This document shows positions 33,403-50,488 of a stretch of DNA of 64,000 nucleotides, in pieces. The number at the start of each line of letters is the position of its first letter. The first letter of the stretch is position 1. The DNA is from Macrolepiota albuminosa. Its lineage: Eukaryota; Basidiomycota; Agaricomycetes; Agaricales; Agaricaceae. Below the pieces are notes generated by a model. That model was not told the origin of the DNA and did no database searches. It worked only from the letters and a program-made list of their open reading frames with translations. Location: contig JAMWFC010000117.1 of assembly GCA_027475525.1 (NCBI GenBank), positions 1,288,183-1,352,182 on the forward strand, in the 5' to 3' direction. Position numbers and translations under genes: made by a program.

Positions 33403-33906
33403 GTTAGGACGGGGAACTGAGTGAATGTTGGTTGGGCAGAGAGACAGTATTTAAGGAGGGACTGGAGGAGCGGACTTCTACTGAGAAACTAGACAGACAG
33501 AATGCACGCGGACGTACCGTCGAGAAAGCAAGGAAGGGCGAGGAGGAAGCAGAAAGAAAGAGAAAGAAGGCAGTTGCACCGAGGAATCCTCATCTGCCCG
33601 AAAGCTTATATAGGGCAGCAGGCATGATCTCACGCTTGCAACAAGTCTATATTGGGGCAGCGCGTTCCTTTGTCTATGCCGATCCCAGCTGGCAGCCTTG
33701 ACAAATTGACAGCGAGCGGCAACTTCAGACAACTGATCCGAGAGCGGCCAACGTGGCAAATGGAGGAGACTGTATTCAGTGGCTCAATCTAATTATTCCG
33801 TTCCTGATCATTCATCGGCGGTTGTTTGGCTGCCACCTCATCCCCAAATAGCGGCAATTACCGCTCTCTGCTGCCCGCCCAACACCGTCCTCACGTTGAC
33901 GACGAC
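33403..33906. other. divergent intergenic region, no gene seen
   Basis: These 504 bases separate the secreted barrel protein and the SCAMP gene, which point apart. A TATA-like TATATAGGG lies near 33610 and purine-rich stretches near 33540. No gene or RNA is recognised. Confidence 0.55.
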
Positions 33907-35221
33907 ATGAGTATGTACACCTACGCTATTCCAGACTCTCCTTGACTCCTTCACACAGCTGACTACACTCAAAATCCATTTGCCTCTACTCATTCACTCG
34001 ACACCAATCCGTTTGACGATCCCCCGAACAACTCTCATTCCCAGCCCAGTGCTGCCGAAGCTAACAGGCTTGAAGAAATTCGAAGACGAGAAGCTGACCT
34101 CGAACGACGCGAACAGGAGCTCAATGCAAAAGCCGACCATCTCCGCCGTCACGGCAGGGCTAATTGGCCACTATGTCAGCGGCTTTCCCGTATCGGTTGC
34201 AATACTACTAACTATCCTCTCCTTAGTTTATCCTCTCATCTTCCACTCAATAAAGGATGAGATTCCCGAGGCTTCACAACCGCTGATTACTCGCTTGTAC
34301 CAACTATGGCTGGTTCTCGTCGCAACTTTAATCATCAACATGGTCGCCTGTATCTTTATTTTACTTGCCGGAAAAGACGATGGCAGCCGGGACCTCGGTG
34401 CAAGCATTGGGTCAGCCTAGGTATAACCTTTGGACCCTATCTGGACACTGACTAGACCCAGTTACCTCTTCATTATTTCCGTTCTATCATTTCTCCTGTG
34501 GTACCGGTAGGGAATGTCCATGGGTTACGTTCTGAAGAATTGCAGCTAATTCTCTCCGGCTCCAAGTCCCATATACAACGGATACATGAAGGTATGCTCC
34601 GTACTTCTAGAAGGAGCACTTGTCCGGTACTGACACTTTTGACAGGAGCAAGCATTGTACTTTTGTGAGAGCTTTACACCCGTTATCCGCATTAAAGTAC
34701 CTATCCTTGACAACAGACTTGTACTTCTTCTTCTGTGGATTCCACCTTCTCTTTAGTGTCTACATGTAAGTCGGTCCTTCACCGATTCTCTCCAGTTGTC
34801 CCTCATCATCGTTGTCGCAACAAAGGATCATTGGTCTTCCTGGGTATGTTCTGCCCAAGTCCGAGGTCGAGGGTCTTATCGTAGCTTAAACAGCACTGGT
34901 TCCGCCGGCCTTACTCGGACTATTGTTCTGTTCAAGCAGTCCTCTTGGGCACCCGCTGTCCTCGGCCTGGTCGCCACAATTGGTTGGCTTGTTCAAGGCC
35001 TCGGCAATGCATATTATTATCGCGAGGTATTATTCCGTCCCTTGGTTCTTGTCTGGATTCTGATCAGTAAATCCTTAGATCTACAATCATCATAATGCTG
35101 CAGGACATAGTATGCAGAAGGTAAGAATACAATAGTTTAATGACTCTTGTAACTTAACTCGTTTTAGGCTAAGGCAGAGCTAGCAACACACGGTGCAAAA
35201 GCGTATTTTACGCGAGGATAA
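33907..35221 (+). CDS. secretory carrier-associated membrane protein (SCAMP)
   Basis: SCAMPs are four-span proteins of recycling vesicles. The start exon is ATGA at 33907, spliced to DYTQNPFASTHSLDTNPFDD, which carries repeated NPF motifs that bind EH-domain proteins. A coiled coil follows (EEIRRREADLERREQELNAK), then NWPLFYPLIFHSIKDEIPEA, the signature entry to the membrane core. Spans follow in LYQLWLVLVATLIINMVACI, YLFIISVLSFLLWY, the YFFFCGFHLLFSVYM block and APAVLGLVATIGWLVQGLGN with AYYYREIY. It ends GAKAYFTRG-stop at 35221. Seven or so introns. The frame is clean. Confidence 0.9.
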
Positions 35222-35650
35222 TTGCAGCCAGAGTTATTGTCTCTTCGTTTCGTTGTTGTACTTTCGTTGTTCCTCGTTCAATTGTCGGTGAAACAGTTGC
35301 ATATAGTAATGCCTTTATGTACTTATGTCATAACTCGCATTGTTTTCCATTTGTACGGGGGCGCGGAGTTTTAAAAACTTAAAACAAATATGAGTTCAAC
35401 CGTGTTTGGTCAGGACCCATCCTTGAAAGGTGAGACCTTCCATCTGTGTGCTCTTCCGTCGCTCAACTAACTCTCTTAAAGATAAAAACATATAAAAAAA
35501 TCATCACTTCTCCAGCAGTTGCGTTGTTGTCACTTCGTGTACGTGATTTTCCTTGACAACTAGCAACTTTCCTCAAGTCCTTTGCCAGCCTTAAAAAGTC
35601 ACATAAAACAGTAACGAACCCCCCAAGAAAATTTTAGAAAATCTTTCAAA
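35222..35650. other. PAB1 promoter and 5' leader, with a possible spliced upstream ORF
   Basis: These 429 bases lead into PAB1. A small frame starts at 35390 (MSSTVFGQDPSLK), reaches a good donor (GTGAGA, about 35432) and could splice to 35482, ending at 35495 after DKNI. The leader near 35480-35650 is A-rich, with A runs up to seven. Leader introns and oligo(A) stretches are known in PAB genes, but use of this upstream frame is only inferred. Confidence 0.35.
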
Positions 35651-37929
<2,279 letters not shown>

Positions 37930-38076
37930 ACAAAACGTTCAAGGAACCCCCTCCCGTCACTGTCTCTTCGTTTCACACAACTCCTGCTCCCTCAGATGAT
38001 ACTTTTACTCACTTGGCGGATTCGTTTGTTTTTGTGTACTTTTTTTGATTTGAATGAATGTGTACACTCGTGTGTG

Positions 38077-39590
38077 CTAACGAAGCCGATAAAAAGAAAT
38101 GCTGTTATTGGTACAAAATGCGGCAAGTATATTGGTTCTATGACAGACACTTGGATGCGTAATCGATATAAAGCAATGCAGAAGCCGAGAGGGATGGGCA
38201 ATATAATCATGTTGGGCCTCCGCAATGATGCGCTCCGTGTTTCCCTCCGATATCCCTGAAGAAAGAAACAGTGGATTCAAAGCGGGAACAAACAGTTCAT
38301 AAGTCCATCTGCCCAGCCGTAAGGAGAATTGGATCTGTTGCTATTAATGATTAGCAATTACCAGTGGGAAAAGCAGTTTGGAGCAATCCACCACTTTGCC
38401 AAAACCCGACTGGAATGTTTCCATCTTGATAGACAATTCTCTCAAACGCCTCGCTGGTCACCAAAAGAGCCACCACCAAAACCCGACTGGAATGTTTCCA
38501 TCTTGATAGACAATTCTCTCAAACGCCTCGCTGGTCACCAAAAGAGCCACCAATGCTGTGGAACAGTTACATCAATCCCTTAAAGTTTCAAACAAGCACG
38601 GTATGTTTCCCAAAGAGTGAACCTGAACCAGTCATGAGGACCGGTCCCGTCAGGAAAATCCGTGGCTGGCTTTCCATCTATGTTTCCCAAAGAGTGAACC
38701 TGAACCAGTCATGAGGACCGGTCCCGTCAGGAAAATCCGTGGCTGGCTTTCCATCTATCGAGATCAAATTCGGTTCTATCAGGAGAATAAGACCACCTAG
38801 GCAAAGCAACCGCCCGATTTCTTAGAAATCTGGAATAATCGTGTATCTGACAAGGATAAGCGCATCGTTTCTATGAGTTGACATGGGCTCGGCAACGTAC
38901 ACCGGTATGAATGGAACGTGCATGAATGAAATCAAAGTGATTGTCAGGGTATGGGATATTTTGCTGATCCAAATCACACAACTCAAAACTGACAACAAGT
39001 GCTGAGGGTGCAAGTTGATGCAGAATAATCGCGCAGCTTACGTGCAATTGGGTGGCACGGATCTGAGAAGGAACAAGGCACATATTATGCTACCTTAGAA
39101 CATTTGACTGGCAGACCTACCTCGATTGGATGGGCGCAAGATCAACACCTATCACTTCAGTTCGAGGTAAGTCATCTGCCATGTCAATGGCCCTAGCTAC
39201 CATTGTCAAACTTGTTTAAAACATCACTGCAAATAGGGATTTATGTTCACCAAAAACCACCGCCCGCCCCAAGATCGAGTACTCACGATGTTTACGTCAG
39301 TGATATGACAGGTTGACGCAGGAGACTTACTCCTACGCTGCGGGTCGAACTGTAAAACCTTCCTAACGGGACCAATGTAGTTGCTGCCGCTGAAGACGAA
39401 CTGGAGTAAGGGATGATGTAGTTTTGCACGCTATTTTTTGCATCTCCCCTTGAGCAACCTTGACTTCCTCACGATCAACTGGCAGCATATATCTCATAGT
39501 ATTCAAAGTGCGACCATAGACAGTCCTGAAATACTCAGAATCGTCGACCCCCAGATAAGAGACATCAACCACCAGGGGGCCAGAAGACAT
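38077..39590 (-). CDS. SAM-dependent methyltransferase, apparently damaged
   Basis: ATG at 39590 gives MSSGPLVVDVSYLGVDDSEY, then FRTVYGRTLNTMRYMLPVDR and, after introns, FVFSGSNYIGPVRKVLQFDP. Motif I reads RVLDLGAGG, then AIDMADDLPRTEVIGVDLAP. Next are FELCDLDQQNIPYPDNHFDF and IHARSIHTG, GGLILLIEPNLISIDGKPAT, and a helical C-terminus with WQSGG, TDPILLTAGQ and ELFVPALNPLFLSSGISEGN. This is the layout of a large fungal methyltransferase group of unknown substrate. Two 77-base duplications (38399, 38602) lie in it. Beyond them, an in-frame TAA at 38580-38582 stands where CAA would be expected, and an extra base near 38301-38302 shifts the frame. Either a pseudogene or poor sequence. It is convergent with PAB1. 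Confidence 0.6.
38399..38552. repeat. perfect 77-bp tandem duplication (21 of 24), in the damaged methyltransferase
   Basis: Copies 38399-38475 and 38476-38552 are identical. After collapse one base is missing at the right edge; one extra A would join VPQH to LVALLVTSEAFERIV. Confidence 0.95.
38602..38758. repeat. perfect 77-bp tandem duplication (22 of 24), in the damaged methyltransferase
   Basis: Copies 38602-38678 and 38679-38755 are identical, with three further matching bases. Collapse gives a clean frame through KPATDFPDGTGPHDWFRFTL. Confidence 0.95.
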
Positions 39591-39975
39591 GCAATCGAAT
39601 AGTATGTTGCAAAGACTTGCATAAAGTCCGTCTTGGGAGGGAATTTCCGTCCGGAGCACGCTAAGCGCAGTGTTTGTCGTCAGGTCACGTCACAAGAAAT
39701 TGGAAAATGACATGAACATGGTGAAGTTAATAGATCAGTTACGAGGGATGAAGAGGTCACGAGTGATCTCGAATAACGTCAACCATGTCCGAGTCAATAG
39801 AAATGACTGACCTGACCTGCCCTACGCCCAGAGGTCCTCCTGATCCCCTTCATAGTTCGGCCAATGATATATCAGCGTGGAGTTGGGCAGCTGCCGCCTT
39901 GTGGGTCATCAATTGCCTCGATACTCCAAGTTGACACTTCTGCGTAGACTGCTTGTCCTCTCTTCTTGTCTTACC
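39591..39975. other. divergent intergenic region, no gene seen
   Basis: These 385 bases lie between the methyltransferase start and the small membrane protein gene, which point apart. No gene or known motif is recognised. Confidence 0.55.
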
Positions 39976-40539
39976 ATGTTTCCCCGTTTACTACTATTTC
40001 TCTCCGAAACTGCAAGATCCTTGGACAGAAGGACAGCGCTGACCCCCTTAGAGACTTTTCTCGCCACGCATTTTGGGATATGGCTTTCTGCAGTCGCTGT
40101 CGCTGTTGTTCTGAATGTGAGACACGTTGCCTCACCAATGTCATAACGTATCACACTCAGCATCTGTAGATGCCTTCATCACCTGACCTCAAAGAAGTGC
40201 AGCCCCAGTCAACCTCCACCAATCCTCTGCTTGTACCCCTGACCGTAGCTGCTAACCTAACAGCATTGCTATCCTACAACACGACGGACGTCGGGTCCTT
40301 GGCCTCTGTGTTTTTCATAGTGTCACTAGTGATTGCCTTGTGGGGGCTCTGGGTGGTACCTTCAGCGTTCATTCTCACTTTCACCAGGCTCAAAACTGCA
40401 ATAGATTGTTTTTGCCAACTCTGTTTCTGTTTCAAAATTAACTGGCGCTGATAAGCATACATCGGCCTTCATTTTCGGCAACAAGAGTGCCGCATCCAAA
40501 CAGAAAGAAAAGTGGAAAAGAGAGCAGAAGAAAGCTTGA
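39976..40539 (+). CDS. small membrane protein of unknown function
   Basis: ATG at 39976 gives [20 protein letters not shown]. Exon 1 ends with [17 protein letters not shown], a membrane span. An intron leads to [20 protein letters not shown], then a hydrophobic segment [20 protein letters not shown] and a second strong span [17 protein letters not shown] last exon reads [20 protein letters not shown], then [20 protein letters not shown] and KKA-stop. So two or three spans and a basic C-terminal tail in about 150 residues. I think similar short proteins occur across Agaricomycetes without an assigned role, but cannot name the family. It is convergent with SRP54 across about 70 bases. Confidence 0.65.
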
Positions 40540-40611
40540 TACTGTTGCTTGGCTAGAATAGTTCTGCACGTAATAAAAAAAGAATGGGTGTAATTATATG
40601 ATATTCGACAT

Positions 40612-42788
<2,177 letters not shown>

Positions 42789-42876
42789 GCCTGAAGCGGA
42801 CCACGGGTAGTAGTCTTTTGCAAGCCGTGCGAAATCTGCAAGTCAGAACGTTTACCACTAATTGATTCTTCCGTTT

Positions 42877-45096
42877 ATGGCTCCTAGCGATTCGGAAGAC
42901 GAGACTCTGGAGGAACTCGAATATGATATCGACGATGAACCTGAAGCCGAAGGAGAAGAGGAAAATCCTGAAATTGGAGCTGACGACGCGACTGAGGGTG
43001 ATGATGTGTGTATATCACTTTTCTATTTCAGTGCCTTGATTTGACCTCAGTTCTGGCACAGGATTCAGCTTCTGATGCTTCAGACGATGGCTCGGAAGAA
43101 GAGGACGAAGAAGATAATGAATCCGAAATATTTATCGAAACAGCAATGGATGTTGATCAGGGACTGGAAGAAACCAAGGCCGAACCACTTCCTGACAACC
43201 AGAGCCCTCCCGCAGAAATCATATCTCCCAAGGGTAAGTGTCCCATTCTTGTTGCAGTTATGTGCCCATCTGTTCTCCAGTACTCCATCCTCCAGTACAA
43301 CGTTCACTTTCTCCTGAGGTCTCTCCTGAACAATTGCGCAGAAGTAAGTTGATGGCACCGATTGGCAGTCGAGCCCCTCTAGGTTCTTGTACTGTGGAAG
43401 CTATATGCGCACTCCCACATCCCGTACCAACGCATGCTCTTGCTTCTTCTTTCTGCATGACTCATCTGTTGACTGGGTCGGACGATGGCTATATACGCGA
43501 CTATGACATCTTTTCTTCTGTAAATAGCAAAAATTTCTTGACAGCCCCTCAACGACATCACTCTGGCGTCGTTGAAGGTATAATGAAAGCTGGTCAAATC
43601 CGATCCTGGTGGGAGAACCCAGCTCTCCCAGATAGTTCTAAACTTGGTGCAATGCCTAGCATGACGATGGAGTCTCCATCTCTGTCTCCTGTTTATAGTC
43701 TTGCGATGCACTCCGATGCACTATGGACCCTCGCTGGTACCGATGTGCGTAATCTGCTTCTTCCGGGCACAAAAAATCATTCAATTGTATTCATCAGGCG
43801 GGGCATATTAATTTATTCACCACACGCCATGACCCTGGACGATTCATCTATGCCATGCATGGTCATCGAGGCCCTGTTTCAGCTCTTTCTATGAGTTATG
43901 ATGAAAAGGGATTTTTCAGCGCGGGATGGGATGGTGATGCTATTGTAGGTAGCAGCCATGGTTGTTATTCTATGTCGTTTTACAATTCATCTGGTTTAGC
44001 AATGGGATCTTAACAATGGCCAACGTGTAAGGACGTTCACGGCCCATGGTGCTCAGCTTGCAGCAATAGCTGTTCGGCCTCTTGTATCGGGGTACTCGGG
44101 AACAACAGATGAAATGGTAACACTCTCATCTGATCAGGAGATGAAGGACCACGCGCCAAACAGTGGTACGAAAGAGCCCGTTGATTCTGATGTGAAATCG
44201 AATGCTTCCTTTGACCCTTTATTCGATGACGAACCCGAGGACCAGCAGGGCACATCAAATAGTGGTGTGCCCAATCCTCAGCAGCAGCAGCAGCCAAAGA
44301 TAACTCTGGGTGTCATTCCTCCCCCGAAGAATGCACCTCCCCTCTTGGACTCTGCCATTTACTCGGCGTATTCGCCCGACATTCTCATGACCGCCTCCAT
44401 AGACGGACAACTTATGATTTGGGATCGAAGAGTTGATATACCCGGTAGTGGAGTCGGTAGACTTTGGATGAGTGAGAAAACTCCACCATGGTGCCTTTCT
44501 GTATATTCTTTATCAAACATCTAATTGTGTGGTCCTAACAAATCGATAGGCTTGTTGGTCGGCTGATGGAGGGCAAATTTATGCTGGAAGACGTAACGGT
44601 ACCGTCGATGTATGGGATGTTCGATTACTTGGACGTTCAGGTCCACGCAATACACCGCGGCTTCTCAAGACACTAAGAAATCCTCTGAGTTCTGGCGTTG
44701 TTTCTTGCGTTGTGGCGTTTCCAGACTGTCGGCATATCGCATGGTACGTTCTCTGCTTCGTGTGGAAAACGCGTGTCAGTCGTTCTAAAAGGCGGTCGTA
44801 TCAGTGCTTCTGTCGATAACCTGCGCCTTTGGAACGTAGCAGAGGCATCCGAGCCAGATTCATTCGGTAAAGTAAAGAGCGGGACTCAGTTCAAAATAAT
44901 ACCAGGTCATCATGGAGGGCACATCTCTCAAATGCGTGAGTCTAAGTTTTGTAATCTGTCCTATTGATATCAGCCTTTATGAATTACAGTGGTTGATCCT
45001 GGCGCAAAATTTTTGGTGAGCGCTAGCAGCAATCGAGGCTGGCATGGCGATTCGACACGGACAGTGTTTGTACATGACATAAAGTCTGCACAATAA
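42877..45096 (+). CDS. SPT8: SAGA complex subunit SPT8 (WD-repeat)
   Basis: SPT8 lets SAGA contact TBP. ATG at 42877 opens a very acidic region (SDSEDETLEELEYDIDDEPE, continued by DASDDGSEEEDEEDNESEIF after an intron). The propeller starts with SCTVEAICALPHPVPTHALA and HLLTGSDDGYIRDYDIFSSV, then GHRGPVSALSMSYDEKGFFS and AGWDGDAIQWDLN. A Gln run (QQQQQ) and low-complexity linker precede SAYSPDILMTASIDGQLMIW. Then come YAGRRNGTVDVWDVRLLGRS and the last strand SASSNRGWHGDSTRTVFVHD, ending IKSAQ-stop at 45096. The SSNRGWHGDSTRTVFVHDI end is diagnostic of SPT8. About seven introns. The frame is clean. Tail-to-tail with SPT6, 90 bases apart. Confidence 0.93.
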
Positions 45097-45186
45097 GTTG
45101 GATGTTGGCGTGTAGGAAAATATGATAGTGTAAATAATTATTTATGTACATGAAACCCCCGAGTATATATTATTCCAGTCGTATGC

Positions 45187-48100
45187 TTATGGCCAACTTG
45201 GACCTTGACCCCATCCTCCGTTTTGCTGAATCATCGCGGCTCGTGCCGGGTTCATCCCCGGAGGTACTTGGGGAGGAGGCTGGAAACTAGGTGGCCGATG
45301 AGGTGTCTGATAACCATAAGGCGTCTGAGGAGGCATGTAGCCAGTAGCTGGAGTGGGTGCACTTGGGCCAGAAAGAGCGTTATAAGGTGTAGCACCGCTG
45401 TAAGGGTTTGGTGTTCGTCCGACCTGACGAACAGACAGTCGACCTGGCGTTGCACCACCAGTCTGCGGCCGCGCCGGCGTACGGCCACCTGCGCCAAATG
45501 GGGTTTTCCCACCTGCAGCTGCATTGGCAACATTTTGAGATTCGTGGAGATGTCTTTCAGAATATTCAAGGCTGAACGGATGGACTGAAGATGCGCGACT
45601 TACCTAACTTTGAATGCGTCGCAAAGTTCTGGAACACCAACGGCAGCTGCATCGAATAGGTAATAAGCTTCGGGAGCGACTCTGACGGGCTGAACGAAGT
45701 TTAACAACACATTATATGCAAAACTCAGTCAGATACATACCCATGTCTGTACAGCAGAATTCTTATTGGCCAAGAAGCAAAGATTGAAATGACCAGGCCG
45801 TTTACGATTCAGAGTAAACCCGTACATGCTTTTAGCAGGATTTGCAGCAAGGAAATTTTTGAGGAATAGATCTAATGGCATTCAGTTAGAGGATAATGAT
45901 GATTATGAGATTAAGGATGACTTACGTAATTCGTCTTCTGGGCCATGTTTGAATTTCTCGTGCGCCATCAACTCTTCGCATCTCCGAGCCATTGCTTGCA
46001 CATGATTGACAATCAATTCGTCCAGATCAGCGTAGCTGTGTGCGCTGTCCACGTTCAGTTGTCCGGTGGTCTGCCCAGTTGGATCAGCATTCGGTTCAGT
46101 CACATCTAATGAAGGAACATCTCAGCTTGATGAAGAAACGACCGACAAGGACTCACCGATGTGCTGGTATAATTTGTCGTCGACTTTCCATGTCACAGCC
46201 AAGTGATTGATGCCTTTTGAGGAGGGTCGAATGACCACGTCACCGCGTTGTTGTTTTTCCAGATAAGCTTCAGCTTGACTCGTGTTGAAATTATGAAAAT
46301 TGGGGTGTTTGATGACCCGTCTGGTTCTGTCGACCTCCGCCCGCTTCTTCCTCGCCAACACTTCCCGATCTTTGTCATATCTAGTGTGGTCCCAGTGATC
46401 ATCTGTTCGTACCCGCCTAAACACACTATCTCCGGAATGTACATCAGAAGGTCTGGACGACAGCTCCACAGTGCAAGAATCTTGTTCAACATCGAATTTG
46501 AGATCGAGGATGACCCCAGGAATGGTCTGGCCTTTTGCAACAACGTCAGCAGCATTCGAGAGGGGGGAGTCCGACAGGTATTCAGGGGTTATGACACCTT
46601 CTAAACCGGAGTCAAGGCGAGTGAACACGGTCAAACCTTTGGTCCGAACTACTTGGGTAGAGACAATGAGTCCTATGCGCAAAGTTTTTGGAGTCTCGCC
46701 GCTAAGCATGGTGACAACGTCCCAGGAGGTCGGGAGACGGAATTTATCACGAATTTCTGCGTAAGGTTTAATAAGTTCGTCACGAATAAGGTTGAGAGTG
46801 TGACGCTTTTGATCGTTATTGGCCTCGTACAGACTGATGGCAAATTCATCCAGGTTAAGCTCCGAGAGTTTTTTCACGTTGTCCTTGTCATTAATGATAG
46901 TTGTGACGACATGCGATGGATGCTCGTCATGTACATCTTCTTCGTCAAGCTCTAACGCATCTGTCGCCATCTTGCGGGCCAACTCATAGTCTTCAGGGTG
47001 AATGCGAGTATCATCGAGAGGATCAGAAACAATTTCATCGTCATGACGATTCTTAGATGGTCTGGAGCTAGGATCTTGCGTAATCCGCAGAAAACTTGCT
47101 GCGTTGAGAAAAATCTTCGTCGTCAAAAGGGATCCTTTAATGAACTGATCGCGATTGATGAGATTACCTCCCTATGCGATGCGTGAGAAAATATAATTTC
47201 GAAAGTTACCAGCAACGAACCAATGAACCTATCTTCTTGACAAGGGCTTGAGCCTTACGAGGCCCAAGGCCACAGACGAAGGGTAGGAGATGTTGATAGT
47301 AGGGATCAGCCACAGCTCGATTAATATCGACACCTACTGTGTTAGTAACGTCAACGAGAGTTCGCTCAAATGCCGATAGCAGTTTCTCTTTTGGTACCTA
47401 TCTCATCTCATAAGCAAGATGGAAAGTCATATGAAAACCTACTTACTAGGTGTTGATCATCATCTTCAAAAGTGATAGCTGTGATATCTGAGCCCAGCGC
47501 CGCGTACTCGTTCAGGGGGCTTTGCATATAGCGCGCGAGCCCAATGCAGTACTTGGCCGTTGGTGATAACGCGCTGAATTCGTCATTGGCACGCTTACTG
47601 TGCTGATAGATTCGCGCCACGTCATCGTGCACGTATGTGACGGGGATGTCAAAAATTTCTTGGTTGTTCTGACCATCATGAACCCCTCCACCGATATGCT
47701 TTTTAACCAGAGATGACAATTTGAATGTAGCCACAGAGAAACCTCCGATGACAATGACGTTAGGTTTCCTTCGCCGAAGAATATCAAAGAATTCATCGAC
47801 CATTTCGGGATCGTAGAGGTTGTCTAGCTTTGTATGTTCCCGCATACGTCCCTCCTCATCAACAAAAACCATGGTGATGGCATCTTTATGCGGGTCACCT
47901 TTGCCCCAAGATATTGCGAGGACGGAAGATACTAAATCACCAGATTGTGATTCAACCGCACGAAAGGCCGCAACATCAATACGCTATATGTAATTTAGCA
48001 GATGCTCATGGAGGTGTAAAGAAAAAAAGCTCACTTTGCGTAGATGGATAGCGCATTGTCCAGCAAGGAAATCTTCTACCTCCTCTCTGATATATTCGCG

Positions 48101-50488
48101 CGTCCACTTTGCCCCCGCCGGCATGAGATGCTGTTCGAGGACTTCATGCACAACCCGTGATCGTTCTTCATTCCAAGCTCGAGCTGCATCACTAAAGCTG
48201 TCCGAAGCAAAAGCTTCGTATAGTCTCCTTTCAAATGTGGATTTCACTTCCGAAGGCAAGAGTATTGAGAGGGTAACCAGAAGTTCTGACTCTGCCACAA
48301 GAATGTTGAGAAATTGAGAAGAATCCAACATCTCTCGAATAGGTTTATTCTGTAGATACTTGAAATTCTAAAGACATTGATTAATGTTCAAATCGACTCA
48401 AGGAATAATTACACCTACGAAGTAGCGATGATGTTCATCTATTTTCGTGACACCGCGCTCAGTTGGTTCTACTGATATCCGTGCTTCTTCCTGAAAGACC
48501 CTTCTGATTTGATTCCTAAGCAAAGGATCTTTTCCGAGTTCTGTAGAGAGAATGAGGCGGGCGCGCCGCAGTAGTTCTTCTGCTGGCTGAGCTTTCAGAG
48601 GATCTGGGTCGATAAATTGCTCTGCGAATACTAGAGGATTGAGTTCTTGATCATCAACAAAATGGAGACGCTGGTCAGGAGACAAGAAATTTAGCACTAT
48701 TTGATGAGATCGAAGACCAAATCCCTGTTAAAGGTTTTATAATCAATCGCCCCAGAATGCTTTGAGTCCGACATACCTCAGCCAGTTTCGACACAATGCT
48801 CTTCTTCAGAATCTCATAATTGGAAACACGACTGGGCATTTTTCGTTTCTTGATGATTTCAGTCTCTTCGTCATCATGGAAATGAGGATCTGGCTCAAAT
48901 TGTTTTTGATCTTTGTACTTCATAGGTAGCCACTCTGTACAGTCTGCAACAACCTCGACACTGTCGACCTGGGGAAAGATGTCGTCCTCGGCATAGGAAT
49001 CTTGGACATTCAGTCTCTGGTACATTGCCATCATAGCTCCCCGCCGTTCGATCATTGAGCGATACTTTTGACCAAGTGCATAAATACGCCAAAGCTCGTT
49101 TAAACTGAGAAGTTCCTGCCGTGACCGAATATCTTGGACATCGAAATGACGGATGTAGTCACGCTTGTGTGTCCAGATATAAGGTACTTCAAATTCCTCA
49201 ACAAAAAGACACCGTAAGGCAAAGGTAACGGCCATAACCAAGGCGCCTTTTAAGTGTGAGTAGGGACCATCTTCGCTGAAAAAATCGCGGTTTTTCCGAG
49301 GGGAAAGTCGCTGTGTCACCCACATAGCAGCACCTCCAAGGTCCGCTTCTGTCAATTGGGTGTGCAAGGAAAGGTTGGCCGACAATGACAATGAAGATGT
49401 CGCCAGTTGCATGCGTTCTGGAATATCCTGAGCTCGAATGAGGTCATCGTCTTCGGTGAGCATTCTCTTCCTGATTTCAGACGGTTCAAAAACCTGTATG
49501 TATATTCGGTCAATGAACGCATGCTTCTGACTGAACTTCTATCAGAACGTACGTCCTGATATTTCATATCGAGTTTGTCTGGTTCTTCATCAAATGGAAC
49601 TTCATCTTCTCCTTCTAGGGCCCAGTCATACTCGTGCCCGTCACCAAATACATCGTGTATCTCGTCCCATGCACTTGAAAGCATCGGTAACACCTACAGC
49701 GAATGAAATCGAGATGGACATACTTTGCATCGATGCCTGCTAATTCTGGGACAGCACCCCGGGCCCTCTTGCGTCGTTGTTGCTCCTGTTTCTTCTCTCT
49801 TCTACGCTCTTCGCGTGCTCTTTCATCCATGGGAGGACCCCCTTCCTCTTCTTCGTCGTCTTCGATGAAATCGTCCATTTCATCATCATCCTCTTCTCCG
49901 CGACGTTCATCGTCCCAAATCCTCTGAATATCCTCTAGTCGAGAAAGACCATCATTATCGAGATCATCATCAGAAGATTCCACAACAACCCTTCTCTTCG
50001 ACGAGGACGCTGCTGGTGACTCAGAATCTCGTCTTCTGTGAAGACGGGTCAAACGGTCTCTCTTAAAGGACGTTCCTGTGTTTTCCTCTAGCAGTTCAAG
50101 GTCTTCTTCCTCAAGCCCTTCGTCTTCTTCATCGCCTGCAGTTATTACATCATGTACATTGAGCATACATGGAGACTGATTTAAGGAAATCAAACGCACG
50201 CTTGCGGTGATGTTTCTTTCGCCTTTTCCGTCTTTTTCGACGTTCCTCTTCATCTTCCTCCTCCTCCTCCTCTTCATCCTCGTCCACGATGAAGCCTTCC
50301 CTGATCTTTCTTGCCTCCTCTTCGTCATCCTCTCCTTCCTCAGAACTGTCGTCTGTCACGTCAGGCATAATAACATCACCCTCGCCTTCACCCTCCGCAT
50401 CACCTTCGCCATCGTCTTCGTGACCAGATCCCAGCATAGGATCGTCTTCCTCTACCTGAGGAGCGTGTATCTCGTCGGAAGAAGCCAT
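45187..50488 (-). CDS. SPT6: transcription elongation factor SPT6
   Basis: Histone chaperone that travels with RNA polymerase II. ATG at 50488 opens a long acidic region ([20 protein letters not shown] and runs of Glu/Asp) with basic islands. Next come [20 protein letters not shown], the helix-turn-helix part with RNRDF-like [20 protein letters not shown], the death-like and YqgF segment ([20 protein letters not shown]), and a helix-hairpin-helix region ([16 protein letters not shown]). The S1 domain holds [20 protein letters not shown]. The tandem SH2 region has [20 protein letters not shown] and [20 protein letters not shown]. The C-terminus is Pro/Thr/Gly-rich (repeats of TP) and ends QGPSWP-stop at 45187. 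Over 1,500 residues with a dozen or more introns; no frame damage seen. Confidence 0.97.
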
